From positions 97,371 to 161,370 of the forward strand of contig JBJHBJ010000004.1 of NCBI GenBank assembly GCA_050485425.1: a stretch of 64,000 bases of DNA, in the 5' to 3' direction. The notes below the pieces were generated by a model. It made no database searches. It saw nothing but the letters and a program-made list of their open reading frames with translations, and was not told the origin of the DNA. Position numbers and translations under genes: made by a program. This document shows positions 23,057-30,407 of this stretch, one piece after another (position 1 is the stretch's first letter; every line of letters starts with the position of its first letter). Source of the stretch: LSCE01 sp050485425. Lineage in GTDB: Bacteria > Pseudomonadota > Gammaproteobacteria > Nitrococcales > Aquisalimonadaceae.

Positions 23057-25507
23057 TCAGTACGTGTACCGCAAGGTCAGCATGACGTTGCGCGGTTCCC
23101 CGTAATGACTGCCCCGGCTGTTGCCGGCCACACGAGCGTAATATTTCCGGTCGGTCAGGTTTCTGCCGTTAAGTACGACATCCATGTGCCGGTTGAAGCG
23201 ATAGCCTGCCATGGCCGATATCAGGGTGTATCCGCCCTGAGACCAGCGGGTGTCGCCGCTTTCGGCATAGATGCCGCTGGTGGTGCGCAGCCCAGCGCCC
23301 ACGCGCCAGCCCTGGTCCCGGTTGTCGGAGAAGCGGTAGCGGGTCCACAGGTTGAGGTTGTGCCGGGGCGTTTCCGGGGACAGGGCGAGCCCTTCCGTAT
23401 TCGGATCGCGCAGGTATTCGGTGCGGGTGTAGGCGTAGCCTGCGGTGACGTCCCAGCGCGGTAGCACGTTGCCGCCCACCTCCAGTTCCACGCCCTCGCT
23501 GCGTGCCTTGCCGGCGGCAACGGACGCCCCTGGGGCGTCGGTGTCGGCCACGGCCCGATCCTGATCGGTGATGCGGAACACCGCGGCGTGCCAGTTGAGC
23601 CGCTGACCAAGGTGTTCGCCCTTGATGCCCAGTTCCACCTGGTTTCCGGTTCGTGGATCCAGTGCGTTCCCGCTGGCATCCTCAGCCGTTTGCGGCTGAA
23701 AGATGCTGCTGTAGCTGCCGTAAAGCGACAGTGACTGGCTCAGGTCCTGGATCACGCCGGCATAGGGCGTGAATTCCCGGGTGATGCGAAAGCTGTTGTC
23801 CGGGTTCAGCCGGTTTCGCACTTTCCACCAACTCAGCCGGCCTCCCGCGACGATCGCAGTGGTATCGGTGATATGGAAATGCCCCTGGGTGTAGAGGCCG
23901 GTTTCATCGGTTTTGGTGTTGCTGCTGGGTGCCAACGTGAACGCCGGTCGAGGTGTGCTCCGGTCCGGGTTGCGGATGTCGCGCTCGATGTACTGTGGAT
24001 CGCCTGGACCCCAGGCAAAATGGTGATCGCTGATGCGGTGACTGACGCCGACGGTGACTCGGTGAACGCGGCCGAACAGCGCCAGCGGCGTGGTCAGGTA
24101 GGCATCGGCGAACTGGTCCTCGTATCGGGCGTCTTCCCCCCATTGGAAGAATTCCGCGGTGCTGGAACCGGGTTCCACGAAGGAAGAGCCCGCGCTGCTT
24201 TGAATCATCTCCGAGCGGCGTTCGGTGTGGCTGGCGTGCAGGTGCAGGTCGGCGCCGTTGTCCAGCGCCACGTCCAGTTCCAGGAAGTAGCGTTCGAGGC
24301 GTTCATCCCGGCGATCCCACCGTGCGCCCAGGTAGGTCGAGCGGCTCACGTCCACCAGGCTGCCGTCCGAACGGTTGGGAATGCCGAAATGGGGTCGCGA
24401 TTCGCCGTCCTGAATAATGATGCCGGCGGATGCCGTTACCGCTGACGTCAGATCATATTCCAGGGTGCCGTAGCCCAGCTTGCGGGTGGAGTAGACGTGG
24501 TCGATGTAGGAGTCGCGGTCATCGTAGACCAGCACGGCGCGCCCACGGAGGCGGCCGGAATCAGTCAGGGCGCCGGTCACGTCCAGCTCCGCCCGGTAGG
24601 CATTCCAGGAGCCGACAGACGCAGACAGTCCCACGCCGGTGGTTTCCAGGGCGCGTTTGCGGACCAGGTTGATGCTGCCGCTGGGCTCGCCTGAGCCTTG
24701 CAGCAGACCGCTGGGGCCGCGCAGGACTTCCACCCGATCGGCGATAGCGGTATCGAAGCCGACGTCCCGAACGCCTAGCTGGTTCCGAATGGGACTGCCA
24801 TCGATCAGCAATGTGCCGAGAGGGTAACCCCGCGAACTGAAGTTGAACGCCGTGGGACCGAACGGTTCCACGGTCATGCCCGTGGTTTGTTCGATGGCCT
24901 GGGCCAGGGTGGTTGTGCCCTGATCGTCCATGCGCTCGCGTGTAATCACACTGACGGACTGTGGAACATCGCGAACGGACTGGCTGCCCCGGCCGATCGT
25001 GACCTGGCTTGAGGTGTAGCTGCCCGAACCCTCGGTGGTGGAGAGTGGGGCCGCGGTGATTGTTAGCGGCTCGAGCTGTGTGCTGCTGTCCGGGGCGCGC
25101 TCCACCGCCACGGTGGTGGTATCGACGAAACGCGCTCGGAGGCCGGTGCCGCTCAGCAGCCGGTCCAGCGCCTCCGGGGCGGTGTGGTTTCCTTGAACGC
25201 CGGGGCTTTCACGGCCCCGGGTCAGTGCGGAGTCCACGGAGATGAGCAGGCCGGTCTGCCCGCCGAAGTCGATCAATGCCTGGTCCAGCGGCCCGGCCGG
25301 AACGGCGAAGTTCCGGGTTGACGTCTGCTCGGGTGGTTCCGTCTCCGCTGTGGCGGCAATGGGGATACCGGTAAGAGCCAGCGCTGCGCAAAGCGCGATG
25401 CCCGGCAGCGCGCCAGGGCTGCCTGTGCGCGCCGGGTGTTCGGTGGCCTTGGTGAGTGCGAGGGGTGGAAACGTCAACGGCATCGGTTCTTCCGTCCTTG
25501 TTGTCAT
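23057..25507 (-). CDS. TonB-dependent siderophore receptor with STN domain (FhuE/FpvA-like)
   Basis: The product is about 816 residues: a long signal peptide ('ALCAALALTGIPIAATAE'), an STN domain at about 65-140 ('NFAVPAGPLDQALIDFGGQT', 'LLSGTGLRARFVDTTTVAV'), a plug with 'FNFSSRGYPLGTLLIDGSPI' and 'VLRGPSGLLQGSGEPSGSIN', and a barrel ending 'LTLRYTY'. The plug wording is that of the FhuE/FpvA group, which takes up ferric coprogen, rhodotorulic acid or pyoverdine-like ligands. Starts at 25507 and 25483 are both open; neither ribosome site is decisive. It is the receptor nearest the FecI/FecR pairs and the likeliest signalling partner. Confidence 0.88.
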   Translation of the reverse strand: MTTRTEEPMPLTFPPLALTKATEHPARTGSPGALPGIALCAALALTGIPIAATAETEPPEQTSTRNFAVPAGPLDQALIDFGGQTGLLISVDSALTRGRESPGVQGNHTAPEALDRLLSGTGLRARFVDTTTVAVERAPDSSTQLEPLTITAAPLSTTEGSGSYTSSQVTIGRGSQSVRDVPQSVSVITRERMDDQGTTTLAQAIEQTTGMTVEPFGPTAFNFSSRGYPLGTLLIDGSPIRNQLGVRDVGFDTAIADRVEVLRGPSGLLQGSGEPSGSINLVRKRALETTGVGLSASVGSWNAYRAELDVTGALTDSGRLRGRAVLVYDDRDSYIDHVYSTRKLGYGTLEYDLTSAVTASAGIIIQDGESRPHFGIPNRSDGSLVDVSRSTYLGARWDRRDERLERYFLELDVALDNGADLHLHASHTERRSEMIQSSAGSSFVEPGSSTAEFFQWGEDARYEDQFADAYLTTPLALFGRVHRVTVGVSHRISDHHFAWGPGDPQYIERDIRNPDRSTPRPAFTLAPSSNTKTDETGLYTQGHFHITDTTAIVAGGRLSWWKVRNRLNPDNSFRITREFTPYAGVIQDLSQSLSLYGSYSSIFQPQTAEDASGNALDPRTGNQVELGIKGEHLGQRLNWHAAVFRITDQDRAVADTDAPGASVAAGKARSEGVELEVGGNVLPRWDVTAGYAYTRTEYLRDPNTEGLALSPETPRHNLNLWTRYRFSDNRDQGWRVGAGLRTTSGIYAESGDTRWSQGGYTLISAMAGYRFNRHMDVVLNGRNLTDRKYYARVAGNSRGSHYGEPRNVMLTLRYTY

Positions 25508-25548
25508 GGCTGTCCCGGCGCGTCCATCCGGACGGCGTTGCAGGTCTT

Positions 25549-25584
25549 CATCGGGTATGCCAATCGAGAAAGGAAAAACTGCCG
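25549..25584 (-). promoter_or_regulatory. Conserved 36-base upstream element, copy 2
   Basis: This is the second copy of the element at 23008-23043 (31 of 36 bases identical), 42 bases upstream of the receptor start at 25507. Equal spacing and orientation in front of two receptor genes argue for a shared promoter or operator, although duplication of upstream DNA with the gene would look the same. Confidence 0.45.
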
Positions 25585-25636
25585 ATCGGGGACGGGGAAG
25601 TGAGCGGGTGCCGGCTGGTGCCGGCACCCGGGCGGG

Positions 25637-25764
25637 TCAGTTGCGGGGTTCGCGGCGCAGGAGCAGCACGGTGCCGACGGCGAACAGGGCGGACCAGCCG
25701 ACCAGCGCCAGCAGGATGGCCCAGGGGCTGCGCGGCCGGGTCTGCGGCGGCTGGTGCCGAACGC
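25637..25764 (-). pseudogene. 3' remnant of a membrane protein gene
   Basis: An open frame with no start ends at 25637-25639. It encodes a proline-rich stretch, one hydrophobic helix ('PWAILLALVGWSALFAVG') and the basic tail 'RREPRN'. It is cut at its 5' side by the MITE-type end at 25765-25799. The helix plus arginine tail looks like the C-terminus of a multi-helix permease or PepSY protein, but the family cannot be fixed. It is probably what is left of a gene after a deletion bounded by the repeat. Confidence 0.45.
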
Positions 25765-25799
25765 AACGCGAGCGCGGGAATTGATCAGCGCCTCCCTAG
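25765..25799. repeat. Solo MITE terminal repeat
   Basis: Thirty-three of 35 bases match the left end of the MITE at 20217, in inverse orientation, including the CTAG at 25796-25799. No partner end is present within the 290-bp gap, so this is a solo end. The TAG stop codon of the adjacent FecR gene is formed by this CTAG. Confidence 0.65.
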
Positions 25800-26788
25800 G
25801 CAGGGATCACCTCGGCCCACAGCTGCGTAATGCGGCGGACGCGCACGGGAAGGGTGTGGGCAAGTGCGTCCAGTACCCTGTCCGGAGCAGCCAGCGGGAA
25901 GGTGCCTGTAACGCGCAGGCCGGCGACTGCCGGAGCGCATCGGGTGATGCCGTGACGATGGCGGGCGAGTTCGCGGACAAGATCGCCGAGCGGGCGCCGT
26001 TCCGCGATCAGCATGCCCTGCGTCCAGGCAGTGGCGGTGGCGTCCGCGGGTTCTGCAGCGGTTACGCCCGCGGCGTCGAACCGTGCCTGGTGGCCGGCCG
26101 TGATGCGACTGACCGGGCTGCTCTTCCGGGGCCGGATCAGCACCTGGCCGGATTCCACCTGGACCAGGGTCCGGGTCTGGTCGGGGTAGCGGCGGACCGT
26201 GAAGCGGGTACCGGCGGGCTCGGCGGAGCCGTCCGCCGTGGTGACCGTCAGTCGGCTTCCCGAGGCGGTGATGACCTGGATCTCGCCGCCATGGAGCAGC
26301 AGGCGGCGACGGTCGCCGTCGGTGTGAACATCCAAGGCGGTGGCGGTATTGAGCAACAGCCGGCTGCCGTCCTCCAGCATGACCAAACGGCGCTCCCCGA
26401 CGCCGGTGCGGTGATCAGCCAGGTATTGCCGGACGGCAGGCTGCTCGCGGGCAAACCAGGTGGCCAGGCCGATGGCCCCGAGCGCCGCCAGCCCCTTGAG
26501 GGTGCGCCGCCGGGAGCGGGAGATACGCTCCCCGCCTTGCAGGGCGGAAAGCGCTACATCGGAATCGGTGTTCTCGGTGAGCTGGCGCATCGAATTGAGC
26601 AAGTCGCCCATCCGTTCCCAGGCGAGAGTGTGATCCGGGTGTGCCTGCCGCCATTGCTCGGCAGCAGCTCGGTCGTCGGTGCTGGCCTGGCCGGACAGAA
26701 GCAGCACCTGCCAGGCAGCGGCCTGGTCGACGACCGCCGACGGGAGTCCGCGGTCGCCTTGATCGCTGCTCTGCGCCTGCTGGCTCAT
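25796..26788 (-). CDS. FecR-type anti-sigma regulator (second pair)
   Basis: This 330-residue protein has an N-terminal cytoplasmic domain ('AAAWQVLLLSGQASTDDRAA', 'HPDHTLAWERMGDLLNSM'), a single helix near 105 ('LKGLAALGAIGLATWFA') and a periplasmic FecR domain ('RLVMLEDGSRLLLNTATALD', 'GEIQV') with the C-terminal 'LARHRHG' and STN-like half. FecR holds or activates its sigma factor and receives the signal from a receptor STN domain. Its start overlaps the FecI gene by four bases. The stop codon coincides with the CTAG of a MITE end, but the length equals that of the other FecR, so no clear truncation. Confidence 0.9.
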   Translation of the reverse strand: MSQQAQSSDQGDRGLPSAVVDQAAAWQVLLLSGQASTDDRAAAEQWRQAHPDHTLAWERMGDLLNSMRQLTENTDSDVALSALQGGERISRSRRRTLKGLAALGAIGLATWFAREQPAVRQYLADHRTGVGERRLVMLEDGSRLLLNTATALDVHTDGDRRRLLLHGGEIQVITASGSRLTVTTADGSAEPAGTRFTVRRYPDQTRTLVQVESGQVLIRPRKSSPVSRITAGHQARFDAAGVTAAEPADATATAWTQGMLIAERRPLGDLVRELARHRHGITRCAPAVAGLRVTGTFPLAAPDRVLDALAHTLPVRVRRITQLWAEVIPA

Positions 26789-27306
26789 ACGCCGTCCTCG
26801 TAGATGACCGTGTAACAGTGCCGGATCGTCCGCAGCATGGCTTTTTGCACAACGTTGACGGTGAGATCCAATTGCTCGGCGATACGCGGGTAGGTGAGTC
26901 CGTCGAGTTGGGAGAGCAGGAAGATCTCCCGATTCCGGCGGGGCAGACCGTCCAGCATCCTGTCGATGCGTTCCAGAGCTTCCAGAACCAGTTCCCGCTG
27001 CTCCGGGGAGGGCGTTACCGGATCGGGCCGCGCGGCCAGTGCCTCCAGGTAGGCTTGTTCAATGGCCCGGCGGCGCCAGTGGTTGACCAGGAGGCCGTGC
27101 GCCACGGTGCGCAGGTAGGCGCGGGGTTCCTGCAGATCCTCCGGGGCACAGCGCCTGGTTATCAGCCGCAGAAAGGTGTCGTGGGCCAGGTCGGCGGCGC
27201 TCTGGGAACATCCGAGCTTGTGACGCAGCCAGTTGACCAGCCAGCCGTGGTGGTCGGTGTAGAGCAGGGTGAGTCCCTGGCCGTTGACTGTCGTGCGATG
27301 CCGCAT
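26785..27306 (-). CDS. FecI-type ECF sigma factor (second pair)
   Basis: The product is 173 residues: sigma region 2 ('AADLAHDTFLRLI', 'PRAYLRTVAHGLLVNHWRRR') and region 4 ('LDGLPRRNREIFLLSQLDGL', 'YPRIAEQLDLTVNVVQKAM'). This is the iron-type ECF group that activates receptor genes when its FecR is signalled. I start it at 27306, which has AAGGA eight bases upstream; the longer frame to 27462 would run into the upstream FecR gene. The gap to that gene is 11 bases, so both pairs are probably one transcript. Confidence 0.9.
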   Translation of the reverse strand: MRHRTTVNGQGLTLLYTDHHGWLVNWLRHKLGCSQSAADLAHDTFLRLITRRCAPEDLQEPRAYLRTVAHGLLVNHWRRRAIEQAYLEALAARPDPVTPSPEQRELVLEALERIDRMLDGLPRRNREIFLLSQLDGLTYPRIAEQLDLTVNVVQKAMLRTIRHCYTVIYEDGV

Positions 27307-27317
27307 GCCGGAGTCCT

Positions 27318-28277
27318 TCAGACAGGGGAGACGCGAACCCACCAGCGGGTCAGGTGCACGACCCTGATGGGCAGCGTCTGCTCGAGGGCGTCCAGAACCC
27401 GGTCGGTGTCCGCCAGCGGATAGGCGCCGACCAGCCGTATGGCTGACACGTGGTCGTGGCACTGGATGACGCCGTGCCGGTAGCGGGACAGCTCGTTCAG
27501 GAAGACGTCGAGTCTCATGTTGTCCGCGAGCAGGGTCCCGCGCTGCCAGGCAGTCTGCCCTGCCTGTGCGGCCCGCACCGGGTCAACGCTGTTACTGTTG
27601 AACGTTGTGCTCTCCCCGGCCTTGAGCGTAACGGTGCTGGTGCTGCGGGCGGGGGTGAGATCCACCCGGCCGGTCTCGACGGTTACTCGCGTTGCGTTCC
27701 CTTCATCGCGGACGCTGAATCGGGTACCCAGTGGACTCACCCAGCCTGAGCCGGTACGCACGACCAGCGGCCGGGCGTCCGGTGCGGTCTCTACCAGGAT
27801 TTCGCCGCTCAGGAGCTTCAGGTGCCGCCGCCGTGTGTCGAAATCCACGGTGAGTGCGCTGGCGGTGTTCAGCCAGACGCGGGTTCCATCGGCCAGGGCG
27901 ATCTCCCTGATTTCACCGACGGCTGTCCGGAAATCGGCATGCATGGTGCGGAGTGGCGTGAACTCCCAGCCGATCCACGCGGCGGGGGCGATGACGGCCA
28001 GCCCGGCCAGTCCTTTCAGTACGCGCCGCCGATGAGGATTGGTTCCCTCCCTCAGGGCGGTGCCGGCAGGCTGACCTGGAAGGGAGCGCAATTGTTGGTC
28101 GATGGACTCTGCCAGCGCCCAGGCTTGCCGGTGTCTTTCATCAGCCTCGAGCCACTCGCGCCAACGCCGGTGATCCTGCTCGTCGGCCTGCTCGTTGCGC
28201 AGTATGGCGAACCATTCGGCCGCCTGTTCGAGCGTGTCGGGGCCCAGCAGATCGCCATCACGCGGGGGATAGCTCAT
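27318..28277 (-). CDS. FecR-type anti-sigma regulator (first pair)
   Basis: This 319-residue protein has a cytoplasmic anti-sigma part ('AAEWFAILRNEQADEQDHRR', 'HRQAWALAESIDQQLRSLPG'), a membrane helix near 92-110 ('VLKGLAGLAVIAPAAWIGW') and a periplasmic FecR domain ('IREIALADGTRVWLNTASAL', 'GEILVETAPD'). The C-terminal end 'LTRWWVRVSP' parallels that of the second FecR, so the two are paralogues. The start at 28277 overlaps the upstream sigma gene by four bases; the longer frame to 28307 is not needed. Confidence 0.9.
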   Translation of the reverse strand: MSYPPRDGDLLGPDTLEQAAEWFAILRNEQADEQDHRRWREWLEADERHRQAWALAESIDQQLRSLPGQPAGTALREGTNPHRRRVLKGLAGLAVIAPAAWIGWEFTPLRTMHADFRTAVGEIREIALADGTRVWLNTASALTVDFDTRRRHLKLLSGEILVETAPDARPLVVRTGSGWVSPLGTRFSVRDEGNATRVTVETGRVDLTPARSTSTVTLKAGESTTFNSNSVDPVRAAQAGQTAWQRGTLLADNMRLDVFLNELSRYRHGVIQCHDHVSAIRLVGAYPLADTDRVLDALEQTLPIRVVHLTRWWVRVSPV

Positions 28278-28783
28278 GCGTGGTCCGCCTGAGCGAGGAG
28301 CAGGCATTGGAACATGGCCTGCGCCATGTATTTCTTGACCATGCGCTCCGAAACGCCGAGCGCGGTACCGATCTGGCGGTAGGTCATCCGTTCCAGGCGG
28401 GACATCAGGAAGGCCTGACGTACCCTGGCTGGCAGGTTTCGCAGCATGTCGTCGATCTGTCCCAGGGTTTCCAGGATGACGTGGTGCTCTTCCGCGGAGA
28501 TCTCCCGGGCTTGTGGATGATGCTGGAGTGCGTCCAGATAGGCGCGCTCGATGTCCTGCCGCCGCCAGTGATTCGCCAGTAATCCGCGAGCGATCCTGCC
28601 CAGATAGGCCCTTGGCTGTTCTATGGCGTTGACGTCTTCACGACGTCTCAGCAGCCGGACAAACGTGTCCTGGACCAGATCGGATGCCAGCTCCGGGCAG
28701 CCCGACTGTCGGTGCAGCAGTCCCTGCAACCAGCCGTTGTGCTCCCGGTAAAACCGCGCGAGCGTTGGGGGTCCCGAGTGCAA
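28274..28783 (-). CDS. FecI-type ECF sigma factor (first pair)
   Basis: This 169-residue ECF sigma factor has region 2 ('ASDLVQDTFVRLLRRREDV', 'PRAYLGRIARGLLANHWRRQ') and region 4 ('MLRNLPARVRQAFLMSRLER', 'YRQIGTALGVSERMVKKYMA'). The start is a TTG at 28783 with GGAGAGAG just upstream; no better ATG is in frame. It is the first gene of the fecI-fecR-fecI-fecR string, and a near-consensus Fur box lies 53 bases upstream. The whole string should therefore be made under iron limitation. Confidence 0.9.
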   Translation of the reverse strand: MHSGPPTLARFYREHNGWLQGLLHRQSGCPELASDLVQDTFVRLLRRREDVNAIEQPRAYLGRIARGLLANHWRRQDIERAYLDALQHHPQAREISAEEHHVILETLGQIDDMLRNLPARVRQAFLMSRLERMTYRQIGTALGVSERMVKKYMAQAMFQCLLLAQADHA

Positions 28784-28835
28784 TGCTCTCTCCGTGAACG
28801 AACAGAAATCAGGGGTGTCATTTCTCTTGGAATAT

Positions 28836-28854
28836 AATAATGAGAATGATTATT
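28836..28854. promoter_or_regulatory. Fur box upstream of the FecI/FecR string
   Basis: AATAATGAGAATGATTATT matches 15 of 19 positions of the Fur consensus and continues into an AT-rich palindrome on both sides. It lies 53 bases upstream of the TTG start at 28783, at promoter distance. This is the strongest Fur site in the window together with 37896-37914. Confidence 0.8.
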
Positions 28855-28922
28855 ATTTCAATTCTTGTGCGGATAGGTTTGCGGGGCCGGACGGGAAAGG
28901 GGTGTCGGTCGCAGGGGGGGAG

Positions 28923-28965
28923 GCGGGGCCGGAACAACCAGCAAGCGCTGGTCACCCGGCCCCGC
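28923..28965 (-). terminator. Terminator-like hairpin after encapsulin
   Basis: Outer arms 28923-28932 and 28956-28965 (ten perfect, GC-only bases) enclose an inner hairpin (28937-28942 and 28947-28952). It begins 14 bases past the encapsulin stop on the minus strand. It has no T-run, so termination strength is uncertain. Confidence 0.5.
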
Positions 28966-28978
28966 TTCCGGCAGCCTG

Positions 28979-29794
28979 TTACTTCTTGCTGTTGCCGTAG
29001 ACCAGTGCCACCGCGGCTTCCGGCGCGGTGTTCAGGAATGTGAAACTGGACTCAATGTAGAGCTTCACGGTGCGCGCGTTGTGTTCCAGGTAGCCGATGG
29101 AGAAGTCCCGGCCCACGGTGAGTTCGAAATCGCCGCCGCGCATGGAGAGCACCACGCTGCCGTCCACGGCCGGTGCGTACACCAGCGGGCCGTCCACCAG
29201 TTGGCGCATGTGTTCGAGTACCGGGTAGCCGCCGCTGTGGGTGGTGCGGGTCAGGCCGGCGTAGCAGCGCGGCCCGAGCGCGATGGCGTAGGGGCCGTCC
29301 ACGCCCTGGTTGCGCAATACGCGCATGGCTTCCGCCGCGGCTTCCGGGTACGCGGTGTAGTCGGAAGACAGCGAAATCGGCTTGTGCGCCGACGCTGATG
29401 CGATGCCTTCGATTCCCGCGGCGGGATAGCCGCCGAAGATCGCGCTGTCCTCAATCATCGCCGCCGTTCTGGCCGCAGTGACTACCGCATCCAATTCCGG
29501 GTTCTTGGCGCCCCGGGCCAGCGCCTCGATCTCGCGGCGGTCGATCTCGAAGGGAACGCGAATCTCCACCAGTGGCTGGACGCGGCGCAGTCTCGCCGCC
29601 GCCTCTTTCCGCGGTGCCTTGATTTCGCTGGTTCTGCCGAGATCGATGGAGGAGGCCTGCCAGCCCAGCGGGCCGAGGAAATCCACTACCCGGCGCCCCG
29701 CCAGGGTCGCCTTCAGGGCCAGGCGTGCTTCTTCCTCGATCTCCTGCCAGGCTTCGGCGGTGATCGGGGCCAGGTCGCGGTAAAGGTCGTTCAT
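28979..29794 (-). CDS. Family 1 encapsulin shell protein
   Basis: The product is 271 residues with the encapsulin (linocin-M18/CFP29) pattern: 'LYRDLAPITAEAWQEIEEEA' at the start, 'VVDFLGPLGWQASSIDLGR' near 36-54, 'VRVPFEI'-type strand ('EIRVPFEIDRREIEALARGA') near 80, and 'ALGPRCYAGLTRT' near 172. Such proteins have the HK97 phage capsid fold and assemble into a closed shell, 60 subunits for most members of this length. The gene has a GGAGA site and follows the ferritin-like cargo gene by 26 bases. Together they should form an iron-storing nanocompartment. Confidence 0.95.
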   Translation of the reverse strand: MNDLYRDLAPITAEAWQEIEEEARLALKATLAGRRVVDFLGPLGWQASSIDLGRTSEIKAPRKEAAARLRRVQPLVEIRVPFEIDRREIEALARGAKNPELDAVVTAARTAAMIEDSAIFGGYPAAGIEGIASASAHKPISLSSDYTAYPEAAAEAMRVLRNQGVDGPYAIALGPRCYAGLTRTTHSGGYPVLEHMRQLVDGPLVYAPAVDGSVVLSMRGGDFELTVGRDFSIGYLEHNARTVKLYIESSFTFLNTAPEAAVALVYGNSKK

Positions 29795-29821
29795 GCTGTC
29801 TCCGAAATGGGTTGGTGAGTG

Positions 29822-30241
29822 CTAGCGCAGGCTGCCGATTCCGAGTGATCCGTCGGCGGTGGAAGCGGTGGGGTGTTCGCCGATGCTGCCAGCGTCCTGT
29901 CCGCCGTCGGAGCCGTCGCCATCCGGCGCGTCCACCGTGCCGGTGGCGGCTTCCTCGGCCTCCAGGATATTGCCTTCGCAGAAGAGGTAGGTGCGCAGAT
30001 GCTCGTCGATGATCGGATACCGGCGGCGCAGCCATTCCAGCACCATGGCCGCATGCTCCATTTCCTCGTTGCGGTTGTGCAGCAGGATTTCCCGCAATTC
30101 CGCGTCGCGGGTCACCGCTGCGCGCTGGTCGTACCAGTCCACCGCGTCCAGTTCCTCCATCAGGGAGGTGATGGCGCGGTGTTTGTCGATGACGTCCTCG
30201 GGCAGGTCTTCCCGGGCTTCGTGCAGGTTTTCACTGGACAT
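29822..30241 (-). CDS. Encapsulated ferritin (EncFtn) cargo protein
   Basis: This 139-residue two-helix ferritin-like protein has metal ligands at the expected places: E30 in 'LMEELDAVDW', and E60 and H63 in 'HNRNEEMEHAAMVLEWL'; W36 is also in place. These align with E32, E62, H65 and W38 of the characterised Rhodospirillum EncFtn (family knowledge). A flexible Gly/Asp/Ser linker (about 100-130) leads to the C-terminal tag 'DGSLGIGSLR', the standard encapsulin-docking peptide. It forms ring-shaped decamers that oxidise Fe(II) inside the shell. The ribosome site is GAGGAA. No Fur box was found in the 166 bp upstream. Confidence 0.94.
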   Translation of the reverse strand: MSSENLHEAREDLPEDVIDKHRAITSLMEELDAVDWYDQRAAVTRDAELREILLHNRNEEMEHAAMVLEWLRRRYPIIDEHLRTYLFCEGNILEAEEAATGTVDAPDGDGSDGGQDAGSIGEHPTASTADGSLGIGSLR

Positions 30242-30407
30242 GCATCTTCCTCGCAGGGGCCGGTATCAGCCGGTATGACGATCGAAAAACCGGATTCGTT
30301 CCAATTGCTCGCGGTGACACCAGCGCCAGCGTGAAGCCGGCGCCGTTGCCGTGTTTGCGTCTCACGATGCCACAGCGGTATGGCAAGGGTCGAGAACCCG
30401 GCTTTCG

